NCBI GenBank assembly: GCA_030066975.1
Contig: JASJAO010000001.1
Location: forward strand, 1 to 64,000
Direction: 5' to 3'
Source: Henriciella sp.
GTDB taxonomy: Bacteria > Pseudomonadota > Alphaproteobacteria > Caulobacterales > Hyphomonadaceae
DNA length: 64,000 nt
Shown one piece after another: positions 24,385 through 33,096 of this stretch (within the stretch, counting starts at the first letter, position 1; every line of letters begins with the position of its first letter). Both the position numbers and the translations under genes were made by a program. The notes under the pieces are model-generated. The model did not search any database and was not told the origin of the DNA. It saw only the letters and a program-made list of their open reading frames with translations.

Positions 24385-25688
24385 GACAGCGCCTCTTGGA
24401 GTGGGGTTAGCAGCTGCGCGCAACTTGCTTGGTTTTCAATCTGCTCAATATGGGCAATCGTTTCCTCAATCTCCTGCGCCGACATTTCGCCCTCTCTCAT
24501 TAACATGCGGGCTTTGTCCTTGAGCTGCGCTTCGCTGACCGGATTTTCGGGATCGCCTAGCGCGTCGGGCGCTTTTACCGTTTGTACCCCGCATGACACC
24601 TCGGCCCCAAAGCGCGCTGGATAGGCCGTTTCATAGTCTTCGCCGACCTCTACGCGCACGCGCTGGCGCAGAGCGCTCAAAGCTTCATTCTGCGTCGCCT
24701 CTACCGAAAAATCCTCCATACCCGGCGCGCCGCGCACCAGGCAGACCGCCATGGCGTGCTGTAGCGAGAACTTCGCCTCGATGACCGATTTGGGATCAGG
24801 CTTGTCGCAGAATTTCAGCGCATCTCCATAAGTCCGCACTGTGATCGGCCCAGCCTGCGGCACGTCAATTTTCTCCCGAAGCTCCAGCGCCGCATCAATC
24901 ACCGCATGCGCATGGCGACAGGCAGGCCAGGGCTTGAAGCTGACCTCATGGATCAACCATTCCCCGCCAAAGTCGGCCATCACATCACTCGCATCTGCTC
25001 CCTTGCACATCGCGGCGAAGAACCCTTGTTCACCCTCAAGGATAGAGAGCGGTCCGGTAAAGCCAGCGCGCGCGAGTTCTGCTGCTTCAAACCCGGCCCG
25101 CGCTGCAACCGCCGTATGCAACTGTTTGCCCATGCTGGCCGGATCATAGCGGGTATGCCAGAGGCCTGCCGACTGGCTCACCGCCAGCGCCATGGCCTGT
25201 GCGGCTTGCGTCTCGTCAAGCTTGAGCAGACTTGCAGAAGCGGCGGCCGCACCGATGGCTCCGCAAGTGCCAGTCGAGTGCCACATGGCATAGTGCGCCG
25301 ATCCGACAGCGCGGCCAAGGCGGATGGTCGCTTCATACCCGCGTACGATCGCGGTGAGTAGATCCTCGCCGCTTGCACTGCCGACACTCGCCATCGCCAA
25401 AGCAGCCGGAAGGATACAGGGCCCCGGATGCAGTAGCGCGCGCTTGTCGACATCATCCATTTCGAGAATGTTTCCCAACCCGCCCCAGATAAAAGCGAGG
25501 CCTGATGCCTGCTCAACCGGTTGCGATCGCAGGATCTGTCCGGCCGGTTCCTTCGCGCCCGCCGTAGCACACCCGATCCAATCGAGCAGATGAAGCCGAG
25601 CCCGGTGCAAATCCCGTTCACCGACTGAGCGCTGTAATCGCTCTGAAAGCGTGATTAGAATGGGAGTTTCGGAAATTTGTCCGGACAT
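24381..25688 (-). CDS. MmgE/PrpD-family protein (copy A)
   Basis: 435 residues from ATG 25688. Blocks: LHLLDWIGCATAGAKEPAGQ, ILEMDDVDKRALLHPGPCILPAAL, HEVSFKPWPACRHAHAVIDA. Same family as the following gene but only distantly similar. First gene of the minus-strand operon; its start codon lies within a TTTGTCCGGACA palindrome, so repression would block initiation. Likely acts on a carboxylic acid dehydration or decarboxylation step; substrate not readable. Confidence 0.85.
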   Translation of the reverse strand: MSGQISETPILITLSERLQRSVGERDLHRARLHLLDWIGCATAGAKEPAGQILRSQPVEQASGLAFIWGGLGNILEMDDVDKRALLHPGPCILPAALAMASVGSASGEDLLTAIVRGYEATIRLGRAVGSAHYAMWHSTGTCGAIGAAAASASLLKLDETQAAQAMALAVSQSAGLWHTRYDPASMGKQLHTAVAARAGFEAAELARAGFTGPLSILEGEQGFFAAMCKGADASDVMADFGGEWLIHEVSFKPWPACRHAHAVIDAALELREKIDVPQAGPITVRTYGDALKFCDKPDPKSVIEAKFSLQHAMAVCLVRGAPGMEDFSVEATQNEALSALRQRVRVEVGEDYETAYPARFGAEVSCGVQTVKAPDALGDPENPVSEAQLKDKARMLMREGEMSAQEIEETIAHIEQIENQASCAQLLTPLQEALS

Positions 25689-25690
25689 AT
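25675..25690. promoter_or_regulatory. TTTGTCCGGACA operator, site A
   Basis: ATTTGTCCGGACATAT is a near-palindrome matching the perfect 16-mer at 33924-33939. It overlaps the ATG of the MmgE/PrpD copy A gene and lies about 60 bp from the divergent CoA-transferase start. Confidence 0.65.
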
Positions 25691-25700
25691 TCTGGTGCTT

Positions 25701-25715
25701 ACACAAAGTTTGTGT
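25701..25715. promoter_or_regulatory. Perfect 15-bp palindrome ACACAAA-G-TTTGTGT
   Basis: Lies in the 63-bp gap between the divergent MmgE and acetyl-CoA hydrolase/transferase genes. Arms are perfect 7-bp inverse repeats. May be a regulator site or overlap the promoters. Confidence 0.5.
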
Positions 25716-25751
25716 TTGAGTGAACCAGAAAGTGACGCGACCGACGAAAAA

Positions 25752-27017
25752 ATGACCCTTGCTCCCCTCTCAAAAGCCTTGGCTGAATTCCACCAGACGC
25801 TACCCACAGAAGCGCGCCTCTATGTTGCGGGGTGTAGCGGAGAACCGCTTGCGGTCGTTGAAGCCTTCGAGCAGGTGCAAGAGCTCGCAGCAGGCCTGAC
25901 ATTCCTTGGCATTTGGATCCCCGGCGTGAACAAGACCGACTGGGCAAGCCTACATCCGACAGCGAACGCAGAAAGCATATTTGTGTCTTCCGCGCTGCGT
26001 CCCTCATTCGACGCTGGACGCACCCATTTCCGTCCGCTGAGCTACACCCAAAGCACAAGCTGGCTGTTATCGACGCCACTTGACGGTGGAATCGTGATGG
26101 TCAGCCCGCCGGACGAGAATGGCCTGGTCAGTCTGGGTGTCTCGGCGGACTTTTCGACGCTGATCCTGGAGCGCGGTTCGGTGCCCGTGTTGGGTGTCAT
26201 CAATCACGCCATGGCAGCGCCCGTCCACGGCCCTAAAGTTCCGCTTGAGCGGTTTGGTCTGGTCACTGAAACCGACACGCCTCTGATCCAAGTTGAAGAG
26301 ACGAGCTTGCCGGAGTCGTTCGGCCAGATCGGGCAGCATATCGCTGGACTTTGCGACACTGGCGATGCGTTGCAATTCGGGCTGGGCAATGTGCAACAGG
26401 CCGTGTTGAAGGCCTTGCAGGGGCACCGACAACTCAGGATCCATGCCGGGATGGTTTCGAACCCCCTTGTCCAGCTGCTTGAAAGCGAAGCCATCGCAGA
26501 CGATTATGGCGCCATCACAACCGGCGTCGCGATCGGCAATTCAGACCTCTATGACCGAGTGGTCCAAGACGATCGTATTCTGTTCGCGCCGGTGACATAT
26601 ACGCACGCGATCTCGACGCTCGCCGCCATCCCGCGTTTCAAGGCGATCAATTCCTGCATTGAAGTAGATCTGTTCGGTCAGGCCAATGCCGAATTCATTA
26701 ATGGACGGCAGGTTTCCGGAACCGGCGGCTTGGTTGATTTCCTGCGTGGGGCTGCGGCATCAAAGTCCGGCAGAGGCATACTGGCGCTCACGTCAACAGC
26801 GCGGAAAGGGACGATCAGCCGAATCGTGCCCCGCCTGCCCCAGGATGCGACATCGATCTCACGCGCAGACGTCGATACGGTCGTAACCGAGCATGGCATT
26901 GCCGAACTCAAGCACAAGACAATTGAACAGCGCGCGCAGGCGCTTATTTCGATTGCAGACCCCCAGTTTCGCGAGTCGCTTGCGGCTGCGTGGCACGCCA
27001 TGCGGAAAGACCTGTAA
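25752..27017 (+). CDS. Acetyl-CoA hydrolase/transferase-family CoA-transferase (family I, Cat1/Cat2-like)
   Basis: 421 residues from ATG 25752. Domains: residues about 1-180 with PLSYTQSTSWLLSTPLDGGIV; C-terminal half with LQFGLGNVQQAVLKAL, the catalytic Glu in INSCIEVDLFGQANAEF, VSGTGGLVDFLRGA and VVTEHGIAELKHKT. Members exchange CoA between acetyl-CoA (or succinyl-CoA) and carboxylates such as 4-hydroxybutyrate, itaconate or propionate. Divergent from the MmgE operon and directly upstream of a GntR regulator with its start just after its stop. Confidence 0.88.
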   Translation: MTLAPLSKALAEFHQTLPTEARLYVAGCSGEPLAVVEAFEQVQELAAGLTFLGIWIPGVNKTDWASLHPTANAESIFVSSALRPSFDAGRTHFRPLSYTQSTSWLLSTPLDGGIVMVSPPDENGLVSLGVSADFSTLILERGSVPVLGVINHAMAAPVHGPKVPLERFGLVTETDTPLIQVEETSLPESFGQIGQHIAGLCDTGDALQFGLGNVQQAVLKALQGHRQLRIHAGMVSNPLVQLLESEAIADDYGAITTGVAIGNSDLYDRVVQDDRILFAPVTYTHAISTLAAIPRFKAINSCIEVDLFGQANAEFINGRQVSGTGGLVDFLRGAAASKSGRGILALTSTARKGTISRIVPRLPQDATSISRADVDTVVTEHGIAELKHKTIEQRAQALISIADPQFRESLAAAWHAMRKDL

Positions 27018-27731
27018 ATGCCAGCAGCAAAACCCCGGTACCGTCAACTGGCAGAGCAGTATCGCAAGGCCATCGCAAACGGCAGATACCAGCCGGGCGA
27101 TGCCCTGCCGACAGAGATGGAGATCTGCGAAAAGCACAGGGTTTCACGCCATACGGCAAGAGATGCGCTTCGGATTCTGACTGATGATGGCTTGATTGAG
27201 CGGCGGCGCGGTGCCGGAACTGTGGTCTGCGCCCCGCGCGCACCGGCCTTTGCGCAACCGCTCAGTGATTTTGACTCCATCCTGCAATATGCCCGCGATG
27301 CACATTTTGAGATTTCGACCTCACAAGATGCCGATCAGGAGACGCTGGATCGCCTTGGACTGACCGGCCGCTATCTGCAGCTGATTGGCTTCCGCCAGGT
27401 TGCCGAACAGCCGCCCCAGGCCATAACGGCGGTGTATATCCGTGCTGATGTTGCGCCCGATCCGACAACGATTGCGGCTCTGCCAGGCTCCGTTTCAGAG
27501 TGGATCGAAGCCAATCATCCGGTCAGCATTGAACGCGTGGCGCAGCGGATGGAAGCGGTTGCTTTGAACAAGAGCCAGGCAGAGCGGCTGGACGTCGAAA
27601 CAGCGTCGCCTGCATTGCGGGTCGTGCGGCGCTACCGCGATGGAAATGGCGAGATCATTTTACTGTCCGAGAGCCTGCACCCGGCGGGCCGTTTCGCTTA
27701 TGAAATGTGGCTTGATCGCACGCGGGCTTAG
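27018..27731 (+). CDS. GntR-family transcriptional regulator with UTRA domain (second)
   Basis: 237 residues. wHTH about 5-68: RYRQLAEQYRKAIANGRYQPG, LPTEMEICEKHRVSRHTARDA, LIERRRGAGTVVCA. UTRA domain about 90-230: YLQLIGFRQVAEQPPQAITAVYI. The ATG immediately follows the TAA of the CoA-transferase gene, so it is co-transcribed. It probably controls its own unit and the neighbouring CoA operons through the TTTGTCCGGACAAA elements at 25675 and 33924, whose GT-N4-AC core is typical for GntR proteins. Assignment is inference. Confidence 0.88.
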   Translation: MPAAKPRYRQLAEQYRKAIANGRYQPGDALPTEMEICEKHRVSRHTARDALRILTDDGLIERRRGAGTVVCAPRAPAFAQPLSDFDSILQYARDAHFEISTSQDADQETLDRLGLTGRYLQLIGFRQVAEQPPQAITAVYIRADVAPDPTTIAALPGSVSEWIEANHPVSIERVAQRMEAVALNKSQAERLDVETASPALRVVRRYRDGNGEIILLSESLHPAGRFAYEMWLDRTRA

Positions 27732-28168
27732 GTCTGACGAACCTCATCGCAGAGCGTGCGCCGGAACAGCTGTCCGCCGCGAAACCAGTGCCAAGTGCGG
27801 GCGCGGTGGGTACCGCCCTCACCCATGATGATCACTTCGACAAAATGCGCGCAAGGTTCGTCCTTGCGCTGCAGATTGGGCAGGATCACACCGTCAGCGG
27901 TTTCCCAGCTCTTGCCAATGAAATTCGGTGTGTCGAACCAGAGGTGATCGCCGCGATCGACGCCGTCAAAGCCCGCTTTGATCACGCTGCCATCCGGGTG
28001 GGTGAGATTGATCGTCTGGCGGTAGAAGACTTTACCATCATCCGGAAACTCACAAACGACGTGTGATTGAATCAGCTCTTCTTCCTGCCCCATCAGGTCG
28101 ATATGGCGATAGGTGCCTGTCCAGGTACCTTCATGCGCGCGATGAGCGGGAAATTTCAGCGCGCTCAT
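27728..28168 (-). CDS. DUF3598-like protein
   Basis: 146 residues, beginning FPAHRAHEGTWTGTYRHIDLMG and with HARTWHWFRGGQLFRRTLCDE at the end. The pattern H-x-G-x-W-x-G-T...D...G and W-W-F-RTL is shared with the protein at 51890-52396 (ARHEGVWEGTYRFYDPQG, ARVWQWFKADRLFQRT). This fits DUF3598, a lipocalin-like beta barrel that may bind a hydrophobic ligand. ATGA overlap with the CaiB gene upstream, so it is part of that operon. Confidence 0.65.
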   Translation of the reverse strand: MSALKFPAHRAHEGTWTGTYRHIDLMGQEEELIQSHVVCEFPDDGKVFYRQTINLTHPDGSVIKAGFDGVDRGDHLWFDTPNFIGKSWETADGVILPNLQRKDEPCAHFVEVIIMGEGGTHRARTWHWFRGGQLFRRTLCDEVRQT

Positions 28169-29334
28169 ATCACACCTTTCTCTTTCAACGCCGCAATCTC
28201 CTCCGCGTTTAGCCCAGCTTCAGCAGCGATGTCCGCGCTGTGCTCCCCAAAACCGGGGACACGTGAATTAGGCTCAGGAGGCTCATCCGCGAACTTGACC
28301 GGCGGCCCGATATGTCGGTGCCCGTCCCCGTCGGTGAACACCATGCCCCGTTCCGCTGTGAAGGGATCCTCGAACGCATCTTTCAAACTGCGGACCCAGC
28401 CCCAGGCACAGTCAATCGGCTCCAGAAAGGCTTGCCAATGCGAAAGCGGTTTCGCGCCAATCGTGTCTTTCAAGAAGGCGCGCAGCGGCGCCTGCTCCGG
28501 CCCTGGCGGGTGCTTGGCCACCCTGATCAAATCTTCTCTCCCCAACGCTGTCAGCAGGTTGGTCGCAAACTTCAGCTCCGGCCCGCTAAACGCGATGAAC
28601 TGATCGTCAGAGGTCTCATACAAATTCGTCAAAGCCGAGCCGCCAAAGCTGCGCATGTCTTTGACCGGCGGGTGCTTGTCGTCTGCAAAAGTCGGCCCAA
28701 GCACGTTCGGGGTCCAGGCGAGCGCGGCGTCATACATCGCCATGTCGATATAGTCGCCCTTGCCGGTTGTCTCGCGCCGATAAAGCGCCATCAGGATTGC
28801 TGACAAGGCCATCAGTGAAGCGCTCGCGTCTGCGAACGGAATGGACGGCATGGTCGGCTTGCCATCCTCCAAGCCGCGGTTCAGGTCAATCAGCCCCGCC
28901 ATCGCCTCAACGCCGGTATCATGCGAAGGCTTTGCGGCGAGCGAACTGTCCTGCCCAAACGCGGAGATGGAGCAATAGACCAGCCGCGCATTGTGCGCGC
29001 GCAGCGTGTCATAGTCGACACCCAGTCGCTTCACCACGCCAGGCCGGAACGCCTCCACGACCACATCCGCTGTCGCCGCCAGGCGATAGAACAGCGCGCG
29101 GCCATCCTCGTCCTTGAGGTTGAGTTTCAAGCTGCGCTTGCCCCGCGCGACATTGCGAAACCAAACCGAGACGCCGTCGGCCGTCTTCTCGCCAATCTCA
29201 CGCACCGGCTCACCAACCCCATTGGCCGGCTCGACCATGATCACATCGGCGCCATGATCGGCCATCATCATGGTCATATGCGGCCCCGGTAGAAAGGCGG
29301 AGAGATCGAGGACTTTAAGGCCAGAGAGTTTCAT
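28165..29334 (-). CDS. CaiB/BaiF CoA-transferase (family III), copy 1
   Basis: 389 residues. Family III signatures: MKLSGLKVLDLSAFLPGPHM, GADVIMVEPANGVGEP, AFRPGVVKRLGVDYDTLRAHN, and the catalytic Asp in FADASASLMALSAIL. Transfers CoA from a donor (formyl-, succinyl- or benzylsuccinyl-like) to a carboxylate. In an operon with a second CaiB, an acyl-CoA dehydrogenase, MaoC and CitE-like genes. The two CaiB proteins could form a heterodimer or act on successive acids. Confidence 0.92.
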   Translation of the reverse strand: MKLSGLKVLDLSAFLPGPHMTMMMADHGADVIMVEPANGVGEPVREIGEKTADGVSVWFRNVARGKRSLKLNLKDEDGRALFYRLAATADVVVEAFRPGVVKRLGVDYDTLRAHNARLVYCSISAFGQDSSLAAKPSHDTGVEAMAGLIDLNRGLEDGKPTMPSIPFADASASLMALSAILMALYRRETTGKGDYIDMAMYDAALAWTPNVLGPTFADDKHPPVKDMRSFGGSALTNLYETSDDQFIAFSGPELKFATNLLTALGREDLIRVAKHPPGPEQAPLRAFLKDTIGAKPLSHWQAFLEPIDCAWGWVRSLKDAFEDPFTAERGMVFTDGDGHRHIGPPVKFADEPPEPNSRVPGFGEHSADIAAEAGLNAEEIAALKEKGVI

Positions 29335-29657
29335 TAATTGCTAGGTTCCTCAACTGCGATCTGAACAAGGTAGTCTGGGTTTTCGATTTCCTTGCCAGTG
29401 CTACGCAGGCGATACACACCAGGGGCAGCAGGCTCAAACCAATGAAGGGCTGGGGGCATGCTCCAGTCAGAACCGTCGCGTAGTTGCACGTGAATTGTGT
29501 CACTCTCTGCCGCAGAAACAACTGTGCCAGCGAACTGAGTCATTTCTGTTTCGCCCGTCGATTTTATCCGTCGCACCCCGATCAAAACGAACGCACCAAT
29601 AAGATTCTCCGCAAACTCTGCGTCCCATTCCGGCGGTAAGTTCTGATTGTCATCCAT
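29334..29657 (-). CDS. Small hypothetical protein between two CaiB genes
   Basis: 107 residues with no signal peptide or membrane helix. Segments AGTVVSAAESDTIHVQLRDG and ALHWFEPAAPGVYRLRSTG suggest a small beta-rich fold. It overlaps the stop codon of the upstream CaiB gene by 8 bp and touches the start of the downstream one, so it is fully embedded in the operon. Function unknown; it resembles no named family I can recognise. Confidence 0.65.
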   Translation of the reverse strand: MDDNQNLPPEWDAEFAENLIGAFVLIGVRRIKSTGETEMTQFAGTVVSAAESDTIHVQLRDGSDWSMPPALHWFEPAAPGVYRLRSTGKEIENPDYLVQIAVEEPSN

Positions 29658-30795
29658 TGATCAGCGACGTCGTTTGCTCACCCAGCTTCGGCGCGCGGGT
29701 CGGCTGTGGGCGTTCTCCATTCACCCGGAAGGGTGAGGCGAGCACGCGCACGCCTTCCTCCGTATCTGGATGATCTACTTCGCGCGTCATCTCGACGCTC
29801 TCGACATAAGCGCTGTCGAGCGCCGCAGAGATGTCGAGCACGGGCGCGAATGGGACTTTGCCACCAAGCACCTCCGTCCACTCCGCCGTGGTCTTTGTCA
29901 TCATCACCGCATCGACCGCCTCGCTCAGCGCCGCCAGGTTCTCACGCCGGGCCGGGATGGTTGCAAACCGTTCATCCTGACCAAGATCCGTGCCAGTAAT
30001 CTGACACCATAAATCCCAGAATTTTGGCGTCTGGCACATTAACATGCCCCAGCCATCCTTTGTGCGTACGAGCTGGCTCGGCGCGATGGAGGGGTGGCTG
30101 CCGCGCGGCAGGCGCCCGGTCACATGCCCCTGATTGAGATACCAGGTCGCCGGATAGGAGAGCTGATGCAAGGCGGTATCAAACAGGCAGACATCCACAT
30201 CGCAGCCCTCGCCCGTCCGCATCGCGCCGACGACCCCCGCGAGCAAAGCTGTCGCCATCTGGCTGCCGGTATGGAAGTCGATGATGGACAGGCCGCAGCG
30301 CACCGGCGGTCCATCCGGCTCGCCGCTCATCTTCATAAACCCGGCCTCGGCTTGCATCAGATAATCATAGCCCGGCCAGGCCGCGCGCTCAGACTTGCGC
30401 CCATAGGCCGACAGATGCGCGCACACGATTTTGGGATTGATCGCTTTCAGTACGTCATAGGTCAGACCGAGCTTACCCGGCTGATCCCCACGCAAATTGT
30501 TCGCCACCGCATCGGCGGTTTTGACCAAGGCCTCAAATTGCGCCCGCCCCATGTTCGATTTCAAGTCCAGCGCGACCGATGTCTTGCCCAGCGAAAAAGT
30601 CTGGAAGAACTCGCTGTCGCCTTCCCCCAGCATGTAAGGCCCGACCGAGCGAGATACATCGCCGCCGCGAGACGGGTCTTCAATCTTGATCACTTCAGCG
30701 CCAAGATCGGCCAGCAGCATCGTGCCATACGGCCCGGCGCCATATTGCTCGACGCTGAGGATGCGAAGGCCTTTTAAGGGGAGGGTTTGTGTCAT
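29650..30795 (-). CDS. CaiB/BaiF CoA-transferase (family III), copy 2
   Basis: 381 residues: LRILSVEQYGAGPYGTMLLADLG, GAEVIKIEDPSRGGDVSR, ALDLKSNMGRAQFEALVK, and the catalytic Asp in GLSIIDFHTGSQMATALL. CoA transferase for a carboxylic acid. It starts with GGGAGAC upstream and a ~90-bp REP-like region separates it from the acyl-CoA dehydrogenase gene. It could form the partner of the first CaiB. Confidence 0.92.
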   Translation of the reverse strand: MTQTLPLKGLRILSVEQYGAGPYGTMLLADLGAEVIKIEDPSRGGDVSRSVGPYMLGEGDSEFFQTFSLGKTSVALDLKSNMGRAQFEALVKTADAVANNLRGDQPGKLGLTYDVLKAINPKIVCAHLSAYGRKSERAAWPGYDYLMQAEAGFMKMSGEPDGPPVRCGLSIIDFHTGSQMATALLAGVVGAMRTGEGCDVDVCLFDTALHQLSYPATWYLNQGHVTGRLPRGSHPSIAPSQLVRTKDGWGMLMCQTPKFWDLWCQITGTDLGQDERFATIPARRENLAALSEAVDAVMMTKTTAEWTEVLGGKVPFAPVLDISAALDSAYVESVEMTREVDHPDTEEGVRVLASPFRVNGERPQPTRAPKLGEQTTSLING

Positions 30796-30800
30796 GGTCC

Positions 30801-30880
30801 GTCTCCCCGGGCCTGACCCAGGGTCTCCTGCAACATGTCTGTCTCAACGCCCAACAGACCCCGGCTCTCGCCGGGGATAC
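30801..30880. repeat. REP-like palindromic unit
   Basis: Two GC-rich inverted-repeat halves: one around 30805-30826 (CCCCGGGCCTGACCCAGGG type) and a perfect 7-bp hairpin CCCCGGC-TCTC-GCCGGGG at 30859-30876, 12 bp after the acyl-CoA dehydrogenase stop on the minus strand. It sits in the gap between two operon genes. Confidence 0.55.
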
Positions 30881-30888
30881 GAGTTTTG

Positions 30889-32088
30889 TTAAACCGGGTT
30901 CCGCTTCACCAGCTGTTTCGCGATGATAATCCGCTGCATCTCATTGGTGCCCTCGCCAATGCACATCAGGGGCGCATCGCGATAGAGCCGCTCGATCACA
31001 TACTCTTTCGAATAACCATAGCCGCCATGGATGCGCATCGCTTCGGTCGCGACTTCGACAGCAGTCTCGGAGGCGAAATACTTCGCCATCCCGGCCTCCA
31101 TATCGATCCGCTCTCCGGTATCGTAAGCCCGCGCTGCGTCCGCGACCAAAAGCTCAGCTGCCCGCGTCTTGGCACCCATTTCACCGAGCTTCAGCTGTAT
31201 GGCCTGATGCTCACAGATCAGTTTGCCCATGGATTTGCGGGTCTGGGCATAGGCGATGCTCTCGTTCAGCGCGCGGCGGGCGATCCCGACCGAGCGAGCC
31301 GCAATATTGATCCGTCCAATCTCCAGCCCGCCGGTGGCCATGAAGAAGCCCTTGCCCTCTTCGCCGCCAACCAGGCTCAGCTCAGCATCGCACTCATAAC
31401 CCTCATAGATGAGCTCACCGCTATCGATACCCTTATAGCCAAGCTTGGAAAGCTTATTGCCATTCTTGACGCCCGGCAAATCTTCGCGCGTTTCGGCGTC
31501 TTTGGTCTGCGTGATCAGGATCGACATGCCTTTATAGCGCGGTTCTGCTTTTGGATCGGTTTTGACCAGCAGGGCGACGACATGGCCCTCAATCGCATTC
31601 GAAATCCAGGTCTTCGCGCCCTCGACGACATATTTATCGCCCACCCGCGTCGCCTTTGTGGTCAGCGCCTGCAGGTCGGTCCCGGCATTCGGCTCGGTCA
31701 GCGCCAGACCGCCACGCAGCTCGCCTGTCGCAAATTTCGGCAGCCAGTGCTCTTTCTGTTTGTCGGTGCCAAAGCGCTGAACAATCTGCGCCATCATAAG
31801 GTGAGAGTTGAAAATACCCGTCAGGCTCATCCACTCTTCAGCAATCTTGGTCACGATCTTGGAATAGGTCGTCGCCGAAAGGCCCAGCCCGCCATATTCA
31901 GGATCGATCAGCGCCCCGAACAGGCCCATCTCCTTCATATCCTCGACGAGGTCAGCGGGCCATTCATTGTCATGCTCCAGCTGCATCGCAACCGGCTTGA
32001 CCTTCTGTTCCAGCCATTTGTCGATGGCATCCAGCATGATCGCTTCTTCTTCGACGGCCTCTGCCGATATGTAGGCTGTATCTGCCAT
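30889..32088 (-). CDS. Acyl-CoA dehydrogenase
   Basis: 399 residues, typical length. FAD-binding and catalytic blocks: FGTDKQKEHWLPKFATGELRGGLALTEPNAGTDL, MSILITQTKDAETREDLPGV, C-terminal IHGGYGYSKEYVIERLYRDA and CIGEGTNEMQRIIIAKQLV, which places the catalytic base Glu in GEGTNE. Reverse-electron transfer is through ETF. It likely dehydrogenates a short or branched acyl-CoA, such as methylsuccinyl-CoA, given the MaoC and CitE neighbours. Strong AAGGAGG ribosome site before ATG 32088. Confidence 0.94.
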   Translation of the reverse strand: MADTAYISAEAVEEEAIMLDAIDKWLEQKVKPVAMQLEHDNEWPADLVEDMKEMGLFGALIDPEYGGLGLSATTYSKIVTKIAEEWMSLTGIFNSHLMMAQIVQRFGTDKQKEHWLPKFATGELRGGLALTEPNAGTDLQALTTKATRVGDKYVVEGAKTWISNAIEGHVVALLVKTDPKAEPRYKGMSILITQTKDAETREDLPGVKNGNKLSKLGYKGIDSGELIYEGYECDAELSLVGGEEGKGFFMATGGLEIGRINIAARSVGIARRALNESIAYAQTRKSMGKLICEHQAIQLKLGEMGAKTRAAELLVADAARAYDTGERIDMEAGMAKYFASETAVEVATEAMRIHGGYGYSKEYVIERLYRDAPLMCIGEGTNEMQRIIIAKQLVKRNPV

Positions 32089-32104
32089 AATGGCCTCCTT
32101 GAAT

Positions 32105-32563
32105 TTACCAGTAATTCTTCATTAGTTCGCCGGCCCATTCAGGCTGGCGGGTGTCCTCACGGGGTTGGAACCCACGCATCAGCGGCTTGATATCGAGGAC
32201 AGGTGTACCCTCAATGGCATCAAGGCCCTCGACCGTCAGCGTCGTTCCCTCGACGGAGATCAGCTTGCACGTGCACAGGCCCAATCGGTTCGGGCGGTTC
32301 TTCCCACGCTGCCCGAAAATGCCGACCAACGGCCAGTCCTTATTGTTTCGCGGATGCCGGGCGCCGGTTTGAACCTTAGTGTCCGGCACGCGATCAAAGT
32401 AGAAAATGATCTCCAGATGGCTGAAGTCAGACAGTCCAAACAAGGCCTCGGGCCCATAGGCATCTGTCAGCTCAATACGGCAGCGCTCGCTCCCCCAATG
32501 ATCATCTTGAACTTCGCTGCGTCCGTCTCGGACATAGCCGATGGGCTCCAACTCTATCTGCAT
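32105..32563 (-). CDS. TrmO/UPF0066-family protein
   Basis: 152 residues from ATG 32563 (the ORF extends one TTG further). The family pattern is clear: ELEPIGYVRDGRSEVQDDHWG, AFGLSDFSHLEIIFYFDRVP, ARHPRNNKDWPLVGIFGQRG and NRPNRLGLCTCKLISVEG. TrmO transfers a methyl group from SAM to the t6A37 of certain tRNAs; distant members may be small-molecule methyltransferases. Its ATG overlaps the MaoC stop (ATGA), so a tRNA or SAM enzyme is co-translated with CoA-ester enzymes, which is unexpected. Confidence 0.85.
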   Translation of the reverse strand: MQIELEPIGYVRDGRSEVQDDHWGSERCRIELTDAYGPEALFGLSDFSHLEIIFYFDRVPDTKVQTGARHPRNNKDWPLVGIFGQRGKNRPNRLGLCTCKLISVEGTTLTVEGLDAIEGTPVLDIKPLMRGFQPREDTRQPEWAGELMKNYW

Positions 32564-33084
32564 CAATAGGTCTCGATCTTGTCTTCCACAGCATGCCCCC
32601 GTGCCGGGATCAGCATGTTGCGTTTGAACGTGCAGACCATGGTGCCGTCCTGGTTGTAGCCGCGCGTCACGATGGTCACGATGCCCTGGCCGGGGCGCGA
32701 CTTGCTCTCACGTTTGCCGAGCACTTCACTCTCGGCATAGAGCGTGTCGCCTGCAAAGACCGGCGCGGTGAACTTCACCTCGTCCATGCCGAGATTGGCA
32801 ATCGCTTTCTGGCTGCAATCGGTTACGCTCATGCCGATGATCAGCGCCAGCGTGTAGGGTGAGACCACAAGGTTCTTTTTGAACTCAGAGGCGGCCGCAA
32901 ACTCGGCGTCAAAGTGCATGGGATGGGTGTTCAGCGTCAGCAGCGTGAACATGTGGTTGTCATATTCGGTGACGGTCTTACCCGGGCGGTGTTCATAGAC
33001 GTCGCCTTCCTTAAAGTCCTCAAAATAGCGCCCGAACGTTTCACGATAACGATTTGGGCCAACCTCTTTCCAGTTCTGAACCAT
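32563..33084 (-). CDS. MaoC-like (R)-hydratase
   Basis: 173 residues, single hot-dog domain. The (R)-specific enoyl-CoA hydratase core is TEYDNHMFTLLTLNTHPMHFDAEFA, with the Asp and His of the hydratase site. The subgroup resembles mesaconyl-CoA and beta-methylmalyl-CoA hydratases. In the same unit a CitE-like lyase (33097) would cleave the hydroxyacyl-CoA product. Together with the acyl-CoA dehydrogenase this is the classical order dehydrogenase, hydratase, C-C lyase. Confidence 0.9.
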   Translation of the reverse strand: MVQNWKEVGPNRYRETFGRYFEDFKEGDVYEHRPGKTVTEYDNHMFTLLTLNTHPMHFDAEFAAASEFKKNLVVSPYTLALIIGMSVTDCSQKAIANLGMDEVKFTAPVFAGDTLYAESEVLGKRESKSRPGQGIVTIVTRGYNQDGTMVCTFKRNMLIPARGHAVEDKIETY

Positions 33085-33096
33085 ATGATGTCCTCT

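Noticed and set aside
30094-30777. 227-codon plus-strand frame opposite the CaiB gene
   Set aside because: Antisense shadow of a well-supported CaiB gene.
30835-32190. 451-codon plus-strand frame opposite the acyl-CoA dehydrogenase
   Set aside because: Long antisense frame caused by GC-rich codon bias; no domains, and the minus-strand gene is unambiguous.
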